This document shows positions 1 through 6,227 of a stretch of 13,285 nucleotides of DNA, piece by piece. The translations under genes and the position numbers were made by a program. Below the pieces are notes generated by a model that was not told the DNA's origin, ran no database searches, and saw nothing but the letters and a program-made list of their open reading frames with translations. Positions within the stretch are counted from its first letter, which is position 1. Every line of letters begins with the position of its first letter. The DNA lies in assembly GCA_044358815.1 (NCBI GenBank), contig JBIKNH010000124.1, positions 1 through 13,285 of the forward strand, in the 5' to 3' direction. The DNA is from JBAXSK01 sp044358815 (GTDB lineage: Bacteria; Cyanobacteriota; Cyanobacteriia; Pseudanabaenales; Pseudanabaenaceae).

Positions 1-885
1 AAGCCGTTCAAATTCACCAAATTTAGCCGTCAGTACCAAAAACTCCCCAGGTTTGGCACTGTACATTACGGAATAGTCTTCAGTTTCCCCCTGTCCCAAA
101 ATGGGTTTTAGAATTGGATTCTTTACCTCTGCGGCGGTTTCAGTCAGTTCATAATATTCACTGGAACGATTCCCCGTTGCTTTATAGAGTAATAATTTGC
201 GCTGAGGATTGGATTTATTTTTTGCGTTATCCCACACATCAGCCACCCCCCAAACCCCTTGCTGGTTGAGAAGTAATCGCTTTTCTTTGGTAATCAAATC
301 ATACCGATATAGCGCGAAGGAGTCAGGACGAATATCATTGGCACTAAAGTAGATGGTACGACTGTCTGAGGCAATGTACTGTAAACTGGCTCTGACCTTG
401 GGTCGCTGGTAAATCGTCTCTAAAGGTCCGCCAGCGGTAGATTGCATGTAGATCCCCGGATTTTCTTCCCCTTGACGATCCCGTGAGAAGAAGATGAATT
501 TACCATCGGGAGTCATTTCGCCGATAAAAGTCGCATCTCTACCGCTGGTCATTTGGCGCGGAAAGCCTTTTGGTCCATCAATGCGCCAAACCTGCGGCGT
601 GCCCGTAATTGACCAAGTGAAAAATAATTGTTTGCCATCGGGACTGAGAATCCCCATCCCTGGAGCGCGGACATCCATTAGGGCTTCGATGGGACGCACT
701 ACTTCCGGCGGTAAAGCAGGGGGCGCATATCGCTTGATGATTGCCGGATCAACGCTCTCTCTCACCAGTCCAGTATATTGAGCTTGGGTGCTCTGGGGTG
801 AGACCATAGGACCAATGACCGCAACCCCGACAGATGCCGCGAGCCATAAACTAAAAGACTGGAGAATCTGAGGATAGAGTTTCAT
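1..885 (-). CDS. S9 family peptidase (prolyl-oligopeptidase type), N-terminal part, cut by window edge
   Basis: The reading frame opens at an ATG (885-883) and stays open for 295 codons to position 1, so the C-terminal part lies outside the window. Residues 1-35 look like a signal peptide: MKLYPQ, a hydrophobic stretch (about 11-28), then a small-residue region ending QSTQA, which suggests export. Residues 70-295 contain beta-propeller (PD40/TolB-like) blades, with SPDGKQLFFT at 81-90 and TPDGKFIFFS at 125-134. In this family the propeller gates a C-terminal alpha/beta-hydrolase with a Ser-Asp-His triad that cleaves oligopeptides; that domain is not visible here. The MDVRAPGMG...VWRIDGPKGFPRQMT segment resembles cyanobacterial proteins annotated as S9 peptidase. 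A TolB-like propeller protein without a peptidase domain is the alternative. No Shine-Dalgarno is evident. A 13-bp repeat array lies about 30-95 bp upstream of the start. Confidence 0.8.
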   Translation of the reverse strand, partial: MKLYPQILQSFSLWLAASVGVAVIGPMVSPQSTQAQYTGLVRESVDPAIIKRYAPPALPPEVVRPIEALMDVRAPGMGILSPDGKQLFFTWSITGTPQVWRIDGPKGFPRQMTSGRDATFIGEMTPDGKFIFFSRDRQGEENPGIYMQSTAGGPLETIYQRPKVRASLQYIASDSRTIYFSANDIRPDSFALYRYDLITKEKRLLLNQQGVWGVADVWDNAKNKSNPQRKLLLYKATGNRSSEYYELTETAAEVKNPILKPILGQGETEDYSVMYSAKPGEFLVLTAKFGEFERL

Positions 886-1076
886 AGAGGCATTATGAAA
901 GGACAAATAGCGAACATATCAAATAACAAAATCAAACAACGAAATCAAAAAAGAACACAAGAAAAAATACAAGAAAAAACAGGCTCAGGGGGCAGCAGCA
1001 AAAAGGAAATTCACCTAACAGATAATCTAGGAGATAATACAGGAAAATCAGGCTGGCAATTTCCAGGAATTTCCAG
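886..1076. promoter_or_regulatory. Intergenic region upstream of the S9 peptidase, with short repeats
   Basis: This 191-bp spacer separates the 3' end of the ferredoxin-like gene from the start of the peptidase gene, both on the minus strand. It must hold the peptidase promoter if the gene is not co-transcribed with its upstream neighbour. It is A-rich on the plus strand and contains five 13-bp units (916-980, listed separately), then a near-duplicate of the motif aatttccag at 1057-1077. I see no convincing -10/-35 pair. A 66-codon plus-strand frame across it is low complexity (Lys/Gln/Asn-rich), tracks the repeat, and is not credible as a gene. Confidence 0.4.
916..980 (-). repeat. Five-unit degenerate 13-bp tandem repeat
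   Basis: Five consecutive 13-bp units can be aligned without gaps: 916-928 (atatcaaataaca), 929-941 (aaatcaaacaacg), 942-954 (aaatcaaaaaaga), 955-967 (acacaagaaaaaa) and 968-980 (tacaagaaaaaac). Read on the minus strand, the direction of the peptidase gene just downstream, units resemble cgttgtttgattt. That is close to the consensus of the larger 13-bp array at 2947-3286. The first three units are clearly related; the last two fit mainly by A-richness. Confidence 0.6.
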
Positions 1077-1367
1077 TCAAGAATTTCTGAATTGATGTAA
1101 TCTCGGATGTAACCACTCATTAATTGGTTGATGTTGGTCCAACTGTTGTTCCACAAAATGCGCCACTTTATGGGCATCCATCCGCCAATAATACAGATGA
1201 TCAGGAGCGAGATATAACATTGGTCCCGAACCGCACAAACCCATGCAGCCAGAGATACCAATGGCTACATCATCGCGATCTTTAGTTGCTTCCTGCAATG
1301 CATTCAGCAAGGCTTCAGCGCCATCATGCTTACAAGTCCTAAATTGGCAGACCATAACCGTTTGCAT
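1077..1367 (-). CDS. Thioredoxin-like [2Fe-2S] ferredoxin family protein
   Basis: A 96-residue protein with four cysteines in the arrangement of thioredoxin-fold [2Fe-2S] proteins: C7-x4-C12 near the start (VCQFRTCKH) and C41-x3-C45 in GISGCMGLCGSGP. This matches the (2Fe-2S) ferredoxin-like family related to the NuoE/HoxE C-terminal domain and to Shethna-type ferredoxins. Such proteins are cytoplasmic electron carriers or cluster-holding subunits; the partner is not apparent here. It is full length for a stand-alone domain. The ATG at 1367 is chosen because it places the first cysteine at residue 7, as expected for this fold. The gene lies 104 bp downstream of the doubtful small membrane gene and about 190 bp upstream of the S9 peptidase, all in the same direction. 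Fold and cluster assignment are secure; the physiological role is not. Confidence 0.85.
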   Translation of the reverse strand: MQTVMVCQFRTCKHDGAEALLNALQEATKDRDDVAIGISGCMGLCGSGPMLYLAPDHLYYWRMDAHKVAHFVEQQLDQHQPINEWLHPRLHQFRNS

Positions 1368-1470
1368 TTATAGTTCCCTTTTTAGTTACAGTTTTATTTT
1401 TGGTTTATTCCAATTTTAATAATTAGAATACTAGTACCAATTACAACTTAATTTATACAACCTGATCCCA

Positions 1471-1689
1471 TTATGACTGATCATTCTCTATTAGTTCTAA
1501 GTCAATCGGATTATTGTAATTTTTTAATGATTTAGAAATTAAAATCAAATAGCACCAGTGAATACTACCAACTAGGCAATGCCAATTAAACGACACTAAA
1601 ATAATTAAGACGAAAATAACTAGAGCCAGACTCTTAGTTACCTTCTTCATGGTGAAAATTTGAGATGTAACTATCTTTTGCCCCTTCAC
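1471..1689 (-). CDS. Small hypothetical membrane protein (doubtful)
   Basis: A 72-codon frame opens with a GTG at 1689 that overlaps the TGA of the upstream TVP38 gene (GTGA overlap), the geometry of translational coupling. An internal ATG at 1650 would give a 59-residue protein starting MKKVTKSLALVIF. Either way there is a strongly hydrophobic helix (about residues 19-33, SLALVIFVLIILVSF), then a second weaker hydrophobic segment with two cysteines, and an acidic C-terminus (DLELIENDQS). No family is recognised. A basic start followed by a membrane helix and the coupled position support a real gene. Weak ribosome-binding sequence, AT-rich composition and short length argue against it. Confidence 0.35.
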   Translation of the reverse strand: MKGQKIVTSQIFTMKKVTKSLALVIFVLIILVSFNWHCLVGSIHWCYLILISKSLKNYNNPIDLELIENDQS

Positions 1690-2417
1690 TCTTTTGATGG
1701 CGGGTTTTGCTCTAGTTCCGCCTGGAGCGCTTGCCGTGCCAACTTAGTGAGATAAACCGTCACGGCAACGGTGGCAGCCAAGCCAATCAATTTAACTCCC
1801 CATTGGGCAGCCCCTAAGTCATAGGCACTGGGATTCACACGGTCTAACATGGTGACATCCCCAATTAAAGAACCGAAGTAAACGTATAAAACTGTCCCTG
1901 GTAACATACCGACGGAGCCAAGGATATAGTCCCGCACCGACACTGTGGTAATTCCAAAAGCGTAATTGAGTAAATTAAACGGAAACAATGGCGATAGGCG
2001 AGTTAATAGCACAATTCGCAAACCAGATCGGGCGACTGCTGCCTGAATCGCTTGGAATTGTGGTTGATGACTCAGACGATCTGCCACCCATTGCCGCGAC
2101 AGATACCGCCCCAAAAAGAATGCTGTAATTGCCCCAAACGTAGCTGCAATAAATACATAAATCGATCCCCATCCCACGCCATAGAGTGCCCCGCCCCCCA
2201 AGGTTAACAAGGAGCCTGGCACAAATAAAACCGTTGCCACATTGTACAAACCCACAAATGCGAACACACCCCAGCCCCCCAAACTACGCACCCACAACAA
2301 ACTAGTAATTAGCCATTTTTGGATTGGTAATGTGTAGAAGAGGAAGATCACCAAAATTACTAGCAACAACGTCCATAACCAACGGATTAATAATGTTTGA
2401 GATCTGGCAGGGGGCAT
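1686..2417 (-). CDS. TVP38/TMEM64 family (VTT-domain) integral membrane protein
   Basis: A 243-residue polytopic membrane protein of the VTT/DedA superfamily (also called SNARE-associated Golgi protein domain in older databases). Hydrophobic segments fall at about residues 11-30, 50-70, 85-103, 162-185 and 207-225. Family landmarks are FVPGSLLTLGGGALYG (65-80), FFLGRYLSRQWV (100-111), TRLSPLFPFNLLNYAFG (139-155) and GMLPGTVLYVYFG (170-182). Relatives act in membrane lipid homeostasis or lipid scrambling; the substrate here cannot be read from sequence. The length is normal for bacterial members. The C-terminus is short and charged. The gene is first in a possible minus-strand group with the small frame that overlaps its stop codon. 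Upstream lies the long gene-free region 2418-3294. No clear Shine-Dalgarno is seen before the ATG. Confidence 0.9.
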   Translation of the reverse strand: MPPARSQTLLIRWLWTLLLVILVIFLFYTLPIQKWLITSLLWVRSLGGWGVFAFVGLYNVATVLFVPGSLLTLGGGALYGVGWGSIYVFIAATFGAITAFFLGRYLSRQWVADRLSHQPQFQAIQAAVARSGLRIVLLTRLSPLFPFNLLNYAFGITTVSVRDYILGSVGMLPGTVLYVYFGSLIGDVTMLDRVNPSAYDLGAAQWGVKLIGLAATVAVTVYLTKLARQALQAELEQNPPSKE

Positions 2418-2946
2418 TGTGGTTTTACCGCTAATGTGTTGTTCGTGACTGGCTTCTTAATTTATTGCTTAGGTTGAGTTAATCTTGATTAGTCTTGTCT
2501 GGATCTAGTGTTATTGATTATTAAAAACTTAGTGATTCTCAATATGTTTTTTAAGGTTTTTAACATATTTCAAATTAAGATAGCTTAAATCAAGATGTTT
2601 TAAATTTGAACGACTTTGATTTGAGAAATCTTTTGGTGGTAAATTTATGCCATTAAATAAACTACGCTAAGTTAATCTAGTCAGATTAGGGTGTAAGATA
2701 CCCACTATTAAAATTTTGCTGTATAATCAGCCAAAATCTCTACAAGTCTAGGTCAACTGATCACGCTGAACCTGAGAGCCTGAAACTAGTTGATGCACTT
2801 GTGACTGCACCGCAGATCCTCTGTCCCCACATCAAATCCGAGACTGCTGATCGTCCCAAAAATCTATCACGAGGTTGAAATCCCCAGAAGAAACCCCAAA
2901 ATTGATTTGGTTTGGACTGGGATTTAGACTGCACTGATTATCAATA
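2418..2946. other. AT-rich gene-free region between divergent genes
   Basis: About 530 bp with no credible coding frame on either strand. It must contain the TVP38 promoter (minus strand) and probably one for the plus-strand small gene. Visible elements are an 8-bp inverted repeat (2541-2548 with 2562-2569, aatatgtt/aacatatt, 13-nt spacer), loosely repeated 13-15-bp segments at about 2570-2625, a perfect TATAAT at 2722-2727 without a good -35 partner, and a less AT-rich stretch at about 2740-2930 containing the near-symmetric gcacttgtgactgcac. That last stretch has no protein frame and could be a leader or small RNA, but I recognise no known RNA family in it. Confidence 0.5.
2722..2727 (+). 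promoter_or_regulatory. Possible -10 box (TATAAT)
   Basis: A perfect sigma-70-type TATAAT in the order gctgTATAATcag. The hexamer 17 bp upstream (tacccа region, about 2699-2704) does not resemble TTGACA, and there is no TGn extension. If it is real, transcription would begin near 2735 and cross about 210 bp of unique sequence and the whole 13-bp repeat array before the small gene at 3295. This is a weak call because the region is AT-rich. Confidence 0.25.
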
Positions 2947-3286
2947 CCATTTTGAAACTACTACTTAAAACTACTGCTTTAGAATGCTGTTTTAAAGTGT
3001 CTTTTCAAAATATCTCTTCAAAATACCTTTTCAGAATGTCGTTTCAGAACATCATTCGGGGATGTTGTTTAAATATATTACCTGAATAGTACTACTTGAA
3101 TGATATCACTTAAAAATATTATTTGAAAATATTATTTGAAAACACTGTTCACAACTGTTGTTTCAAATCGTGTTTCAGAGTGTTGTTTGGAAGTATCTCT
3201 TGAAAACATTTCTTGAAAACACCATTTGACAATACCGTTTGTAAGTGTCGTTTGTAAGTGCCATTAAAAACTACCATTACCAATTA
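2947..3286 (+). repeat. Degenerate 13-bp tandem array, about 26 units
   Basis: The sequence splits end to end into 26 units; 22 are exactly 13 bp, three are 14 and one is 12. Examples are 3039-3051 tcgtttcagaaca, 3119-3131 ttatttgaaaata, 3132-3144 ttatttgaaaaca, 3196-3208 tctcttgaaaaca, 3209-3221 tttcttgaaaaca and 3248-3260 tcgtttgtaagtg. The consensus is roughly YYRTTTGAAARTR: two pyrimidines, a T-run, G or C, an A-run, and then TR or CR. Adjacent units are often the closest (14/15, 20/21, 23/24), as expected from local duplication and divergence. A 13-bp period cannot keep one reading frame, and stop codons occur in all frames, so it is non-coding. The array ends 8 bp before the ATG at 3295. 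Confidence 0.85.
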
Positions 3287-3294
3287 ATCATTCA

Positions 3295-3543
3295 ATGCAC
3301 TACAGATTTACCACCAGGAGAAAGATCATCCTCGGTGCTGTTACCAGCATACTTTTGCTAGGCTTCTATTTTCTTGATGACTTAGTAAAACACCCTCAAA
3401 ATATCTGGTGTGTGAGGGTCAACAATGACGATATACAAAAAGATTTTCAAGTCAAAACCCATGATGATACTGAGGGAAAACCACTGATCAATCCTGCGGT
3501 AGCTTCCCAAGCAGTTAGTGATAAAAATTGCTCACCACTGTAA
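3295..3543 (+). CDS. Small hypothetical protein with N-terminal membrane anchor
   Basis: An 82-residue frame starting MHYRFTTRRKIILG. A basic N-terminus precedes a hydrophobic helix (about 11-27, IILGAVTSILLLGFYFL), typical of an uncleaved anchor or signal peptide. The remaining 55 residues are polar, with two cysteines (39 and 79) that could form a disulfide outside the membrane. I recognise no family. There is no Shine-Dalgarno: the bases before the ATG belong to the end of the 13-bp repeat array. A positive-inside anchor and a balanced polar domain favour a real gene. The lack of an initiation signal and the short length keep confidence moderate. Confidence 0.5.
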   Translation: MHYRFTTRRKIILGAVTSILLLGFYFLDDLVKHPQNIWCVRVNNDDIQKDFQVKTHDDTEGKPLINPAVASQAVSDKNCSPL

Positions 3544-3549
3544 TTGGCT

Positions 3550-3604
3550 GTAGGTTTACTGTGAATTTGGTATGAGTTTAGTGTGGCCTGTGAGGTAAAC
3601 TTAC
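3550..3604 (+). other. Inverted repeat in spacer after the small gene
   Basis: gtaggtttac (3550-3559) pairs with gtaaacttac (3595-3604) through ten positions, one of them a G-T wobble, around a 35-nt loop. It begins 7 bp after the stop of the small hypothetical gene. No T-run follows, so it is not a standard intrinsic terminator. It may be a processing or stability hairpin, or chance. Confidence 0.3.
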
Positions 3605-3689
3605 CCTATGGGGAATGTCCTGAGTTGATCGCTCAAAACTATCACCTCATTTAGTTGCTGCCTTCAGTCACCGGATTCAACGAATCATC

Positions 3690-4169
3690 ATGTTTAAAAA
3701 ACCTACTGACTACCCTTTTACCGCTACCTTGGAAGCAAATTGGCAAACCATTCAAAAGGAATTAATCGCCTTACAACCTAAGGATTTTTTAGAATGGCCC
3801 GAAAAATATCTTTACGGTAAAGGGTGGGATGTATTTGGTTTGTATGCGTTTGGGATCAAGTTACAGAAAAATTGCCAACTCTGTCCCGAAACCACCCGCC
3901 TCGTGGAAAAAATTCCCAATCTGACTACCGCCGGTTTTTCATCACTGCAACCAGGTACCCACATCGCGCCCCACACTGGTTATCCCGATGGGTTGTTGCG
4001 GTGTCATTTGGGATTAATTGGCTGTGATGGCTGTGCTTTGCGGGTCGGACCAGAAACCCAAGCTTGGCAAGAGGGCAAGTGTTTAGTTTTTGACGACACC
4101 AGCGAGCATGAAGCTTGGAATAAAGGCAACCAAACCCGCATTGTTCTTTTGCTGGACTTCCGCCCCTAG
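3690..4169 (+). CDS. Aspartyl/asparaginyl beta-hydroxylase-like Fe(II)/2-oxoglutarate dioxygenase
   Basis: A 159-residue, probably cytoplasmic single-domain protein of the Asp_Arg_Hydrox family (double-stranded beta-helix). The active-site pattern is visible: H95-T-G, R104-x-H106-L-G-L, H140-E-A-W-N and R150. By comparison with mammalian AspH, H95 and H140 should bind iron (this family lacks the usual Asp ligand), while R104, H106 and R150 fit the 2-oxoglutarate-contact positions; spacing matches AspH closely. Members hydroxylate Asp/Asn or free amino-acid-like substrates using O2 and 2-oxoglutarate; the substrate here is unknown. Length is normal for stand-alone bacterial members. Two CxxC pairs (C62/C65 and C112/C115) are present. 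The gene is convergent with the kinase gene, 29 bp apart, and has no evident Shine-Dalgarno. Confidence 0.88.
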   Translation: MFKKPTDYPFTATLEANWQTIQKELIALQPKDFLEWPEKYLYGKGWDVFGLYAFGIKLQKNCQLCPETTRLVEKIPNLTTAGFSSLQPGTHIAPHTGYPDGLLRCHLGLIGCDGCALRVGPETQAWQEGKCLVFDDTSEHEAWNKGNQTRIVLLLDFRP

Positions 4170-4198
4170 GGACTAGTCTAGAGACTAATTAGGACAAA

Positions 4199-5893
4199 CT
4201 ATGACAAACAGCGATAAAACACCGCCTGTTTATTTTGGCTTTGGGGTGCAGGTTCGCGGACCACGAGGGGCAAATGTCCCACTGGAGGTTTGGCATAGTT
4301 AGGTTGACGTTCCGTACCATAGGACCAACGGCGTTTGGTGCGGTCATAGATTAGGTCAATTTGCCAGTCTCCTGTTTCACTCCACCAACCAGTTTTTTCA
4401 TAGAGTCTGCGCCAGTCATTGCCTTCACTAATGTATAGGCGTTTTTGGGCAGTGAAACCTAACTGTCCCTCGCTGGCTTGGCTCCATAATTGGTCAATCA
4501 AAACCACATCGGCGCAGGAAATGGTACTCAATTCGTCAGGATATAAAACCCCATCGCTATAGGAACGCTTTCCGGCACGTTGGAGTAAAAGATTATGGGT
4601 TTCTTGATCCGCTAAGTCCCATTTTTTTTGCTGTAAATACTGACGTAACCGCTCATAGTTACCAGTTGGTGGCGGGGTATTGGGTTCAGGGGTAGCCGTC
4701 GGTGTGACAGTTAATGTGGCGGTTGGGGTGGCGCTGGGTGTAGTCGTGGCGGCAACGGTTGGCGTAGGGGTGGTGGCGGGAGTAACAGGAGTGGGATTAG
4801 CATTTGACGATGTGGCGGCAGGGCTGGGTGACGGGCTAGCCACAGTTGGATTATTAGCAGTTGGATTATTAGCAGTTGGATTATTAGCAGTTGGGGGATT
4901 GGGAGGGGGGTTAGTGGTGTTGTTGCTAATGCCTGCCAAACCATTGATCAGAGTCAAACTACCCACAACCGCTAGAACTACGCCCCCAATCACCCACCCT
5001 GTATTACTGTTACCACCTTGAATTTCTTTAGCAGTTTCAGTTTCCGCAGGACTACGTTTAGCGATTAACTTCTCGACATCGGTTAAAACTTCAAGGGTAC
5101 GACGATAGCGATTATTGGGGTCATACCGCACCATACAATCCAAAATTGCTCCAAATTCACGGCTGACCTTGGCATGATCCCGCCAAATAATTTCTCGTTT
5201 ATCGTCCCGTTTGAGTTCACTGGGGTGCATTCCCGTTAAGGCTTGCAGCGCCACCATTCCCAAAGCGTAAATATCACTACTGGCAACGGCTTTACCTCGT
5301 TCCTGCTCCTTGGACATATACCCAGGCGTACCAATGGGCAATGTGGCTTTAGCTTGATTGATTTGGCTAGTGGCACGGGTTCCTAAAACATCCGCCTGGA
5401 CTTGCTTCACTGTGCCAAAGTCAATTAATACTAATTTGCCATCACTATGACGACGAATAATATTGCTGGGTTTGACATCGCGATGGATCACATTGTAGCT
5501 GTGGACAAACTGCAAAATGAGTAACAACTCTTGCACCATCCGCAGCACCCGCGACTCAGACATGCGACTCCCTGGGGGTAACTCAGTGCTGAGCAGATGC
5601 CCTGCAATAAATTCTTGGACTAGGAAAAATTCACCGTCTTCTTCAAAATAAGCATAGAGTTGGGGGATTTGCTCATGGCGACCCAGCCGCTGTAAGGTTT
5701 CCGCCTCAGCACGAAACAAATCCATCGCCTTAGCCCGAAATACTGGCTCTTCGATTACAGGCTTGAGGTGTTTCACCACACATTTGGGGTTACCGGGTAA
5801 GCGGGTGTCTTCAGCGAGGTAAGTTTGGGCAAAACCTCCTGCCGCAAGTTCCTGAACTACACGATACCGACCGTCAAGAAGTTGTCCTAGCAT
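4199..5893 (-). CDS. Transmembrane Ser/Thr protein kinase with C-terminal GUN4 domain
   Basis: A 564-residue protein. Residues 10-280 form a Hanks-type kinase: glycine loop ELAAGGFAQTY (15-25, first and last glycines replaced by Ala), VVK lysine K41, HRDVKPSN (137-144), DFG (158-160), and GTPGYMSKEQ (188-197, SKE in place of APE). The core Lys, catalytic Asp and DFG Asp are present, so it should be active. One membrane helix lies at about 299-321. A Pro/Thr/Asn-rich linker (325-410) follows, including PTANNPTANNPT repeats. Residues 412-564 match a GUN4 domain (YERLRQYLQQKKWDLADQET..., IDQLWSQASEGQLGFTAQKRLY). GUN4 binds porphyrins and stimulates Mg-chelatase. Kinase-GUN4 fusions are known in cyanobacteria; the predicted topology puts GUN4 on the far side of the membrane, suggesting a tetrapyrrole- or stress-sensing kinase (inference). 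No Shine-Dalgarno is seen. Confidence 0.92.
   Translation of the reverse strand: MLGQLLDGRYRVVQELAAGGFAQTYLAEDTRLPGNPKCVVKHLKPVIEEPVFRAKAMDLFRAEAETLQRLGRHEQIPQLYAYFEEDGEFFLVQEFIAGHLLSTELPPGSRMSESRVLRMVQELLLILQFVHSYNVIHRDVKPSNIIRRHSDGKLVLIDFGTVKQVQADVLGTRATSQINQAKATLPIGTPGYMSKEQERGKAVASSDIYALGMVALQALTGMHPSELKRDDKREIIWRDHAKVSREFGAILDCMVRYDPNNRYRRTLEVLTDVEKLIAKRSPAETETAKEIQGGNSNTGWVIGGVVLAVVGSLTLINGLAGISNNTTNPPPNPPTANNPTANNPTANNPTVASPSPSPAATSSNANPTPVTPATTPTPTVAATTTPSATPTATLTVTPTATPEPNTPPPTGNYERLRQYLQQKKWDLADQETHNLLLQRAGKRSYSDGVLYPDELSTISCADVVLIDQLWSQASEGQLGFTAQKRLYISEGNDWRRLYEKTGWWSETGDWQIDLIYDRTKRRWSYGTERQPNYAKPPVGHLPLVVREPAPQSQNKQAVFYRCLS
4846..4890 (-). repeat. Perfect 15-bp tandem repeat in the kinase linker
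   Basis: Three identical copies of ttggattattagcag (4846-4860, 4861-4875, 4876-4890) are followed by a partial fourth. In the minus-strand frame they encode NNPTA-type pentapeptides in the flexible linker between the membrane helix and the GUN4 domain. Perfect identity suggests recent expansion. A 15-bp unit keeps the frame, so copy-number change would only alter linker length. Confidence 0.85.
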
Positions 5894-6227
5894 GGTGTTG
5901 GGAAGAAAATCTCGTGAAGTGCACCAAGGTTAGCCAATGGCTGGGAACCGATGGCTGGGGCTGGGGCGGTCACTTTGATGGCAGTGGGTGATGGTAGTGG
6001 TTGAAACTAACTGAAATCAAAACTATCACCAATGGGACCTGTACTAACTTTACCCTTTTTATTCGGATTGTGACCTTATGTATGCATGATGGCTGAAGAT
6101 CACGTCAAAATCCCCAACCTATAAATCTAAATAGATCTAATGGATCTAAATGGATCTAATTAGGTACAGTGCTAACTCCAATCGTTCGCAGTAGTAGTGA
6201 TTAGTAGTGATTTTTCGCAGTAATGGT
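5894..6227. other. Gene-free region upstream of the kinase, repeat-rich
   Basis: 334 bp between the 3' end of the L,D-transpeptidase gene and the start of the kinase gene, both on the minus strand. No credible coding frame is present. It contains a G-rich stretch with repeated atggctggg/ggctggggc motifs (about 5936-5968), a run of four 10-bp units at 6121-6160, and two related 10-bp units at 6191-6210. The kinase promoter should be here but no clear -10/-35 pair stands out, and no hairpin plus T-run is visible after the transpeptidase stop. Confidence 0.45.
6121..6160. repeat. Four-unit 10-bp tandem repeat
   Basis: The units are ataaatctaa, atagatctaa, tggatctaaa and tggatctaat in exact 10-bp register, sharing an ATCTAA core. 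A 10-bp period is close to one helical turn, so any protein contact would recur on one face. Two further 10-bp near-copies with a different motif (gtagtagtga, ttagtagtga) lie at 6191-6210. Confidence 0.65.

Noticed and set aside
895..1095. Plus-strand 66-codon frame
   Set aside because: Its composition (Lys, Gln, Asn, Thr) follows the 13-bp repeat, it runs into the ferredoxin-like gene on the other strand, and it has no recognisable domain.
932..1261. Minus-strand 109-codon frame overlapping the [2Fe-2S] gene
   Set aside because: It is an out-of-frame shadow: most of it lies in another frame of the well-supported ferredoxin-like gene, and its hydrophobic tail is the repeat translated.
2728..2946. 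Known RNA gene (6S, tmRNA, RNase P, SRP RNA) or tRNA
   Set aside because: I could not find the conserved landmarks of any of these; a T-loop GTTCRANTC with a matching acceptor stem is absent here and elsewhere in the window.
2947..3286. CRISPR array
   Set aside because: The 13-bp units are contiguous with no unique spacers, unit identity is low, and no cas genes are nearby.
2947..3286. Replication origin (13-mer unwinding repeats or plasmid iterons)
   Set aside because: Period and AT-richness recall origin 13-mers, but I found no DnaA-box cluster and no dnaA, dnaN or rep gene, and the surrounding genes are ordinary chromosomal genes.
3550..3604. Intrinsic terminator of the small hypothetical gene
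   Set aside because: The inverted repeat has a 35-nt loop and no T-run, so it was kept only as an unexplained inverted repeat.
4174..4187. Bidirectional terminator between the convergent hydroxylase and kinase genes
   Set aside because: tagtct-ag-agacta is a perfect inverted repeat, but the 2-nt loop is too small for the full stem and no T-run follows on either strand.
4680..5021. Plus-strand 113-codon Val/Gly-rich frame
   Set aside because: It is the antisense translation of the kinase's Pro/Thr-rich linker; low complexity explains the lack of stops.
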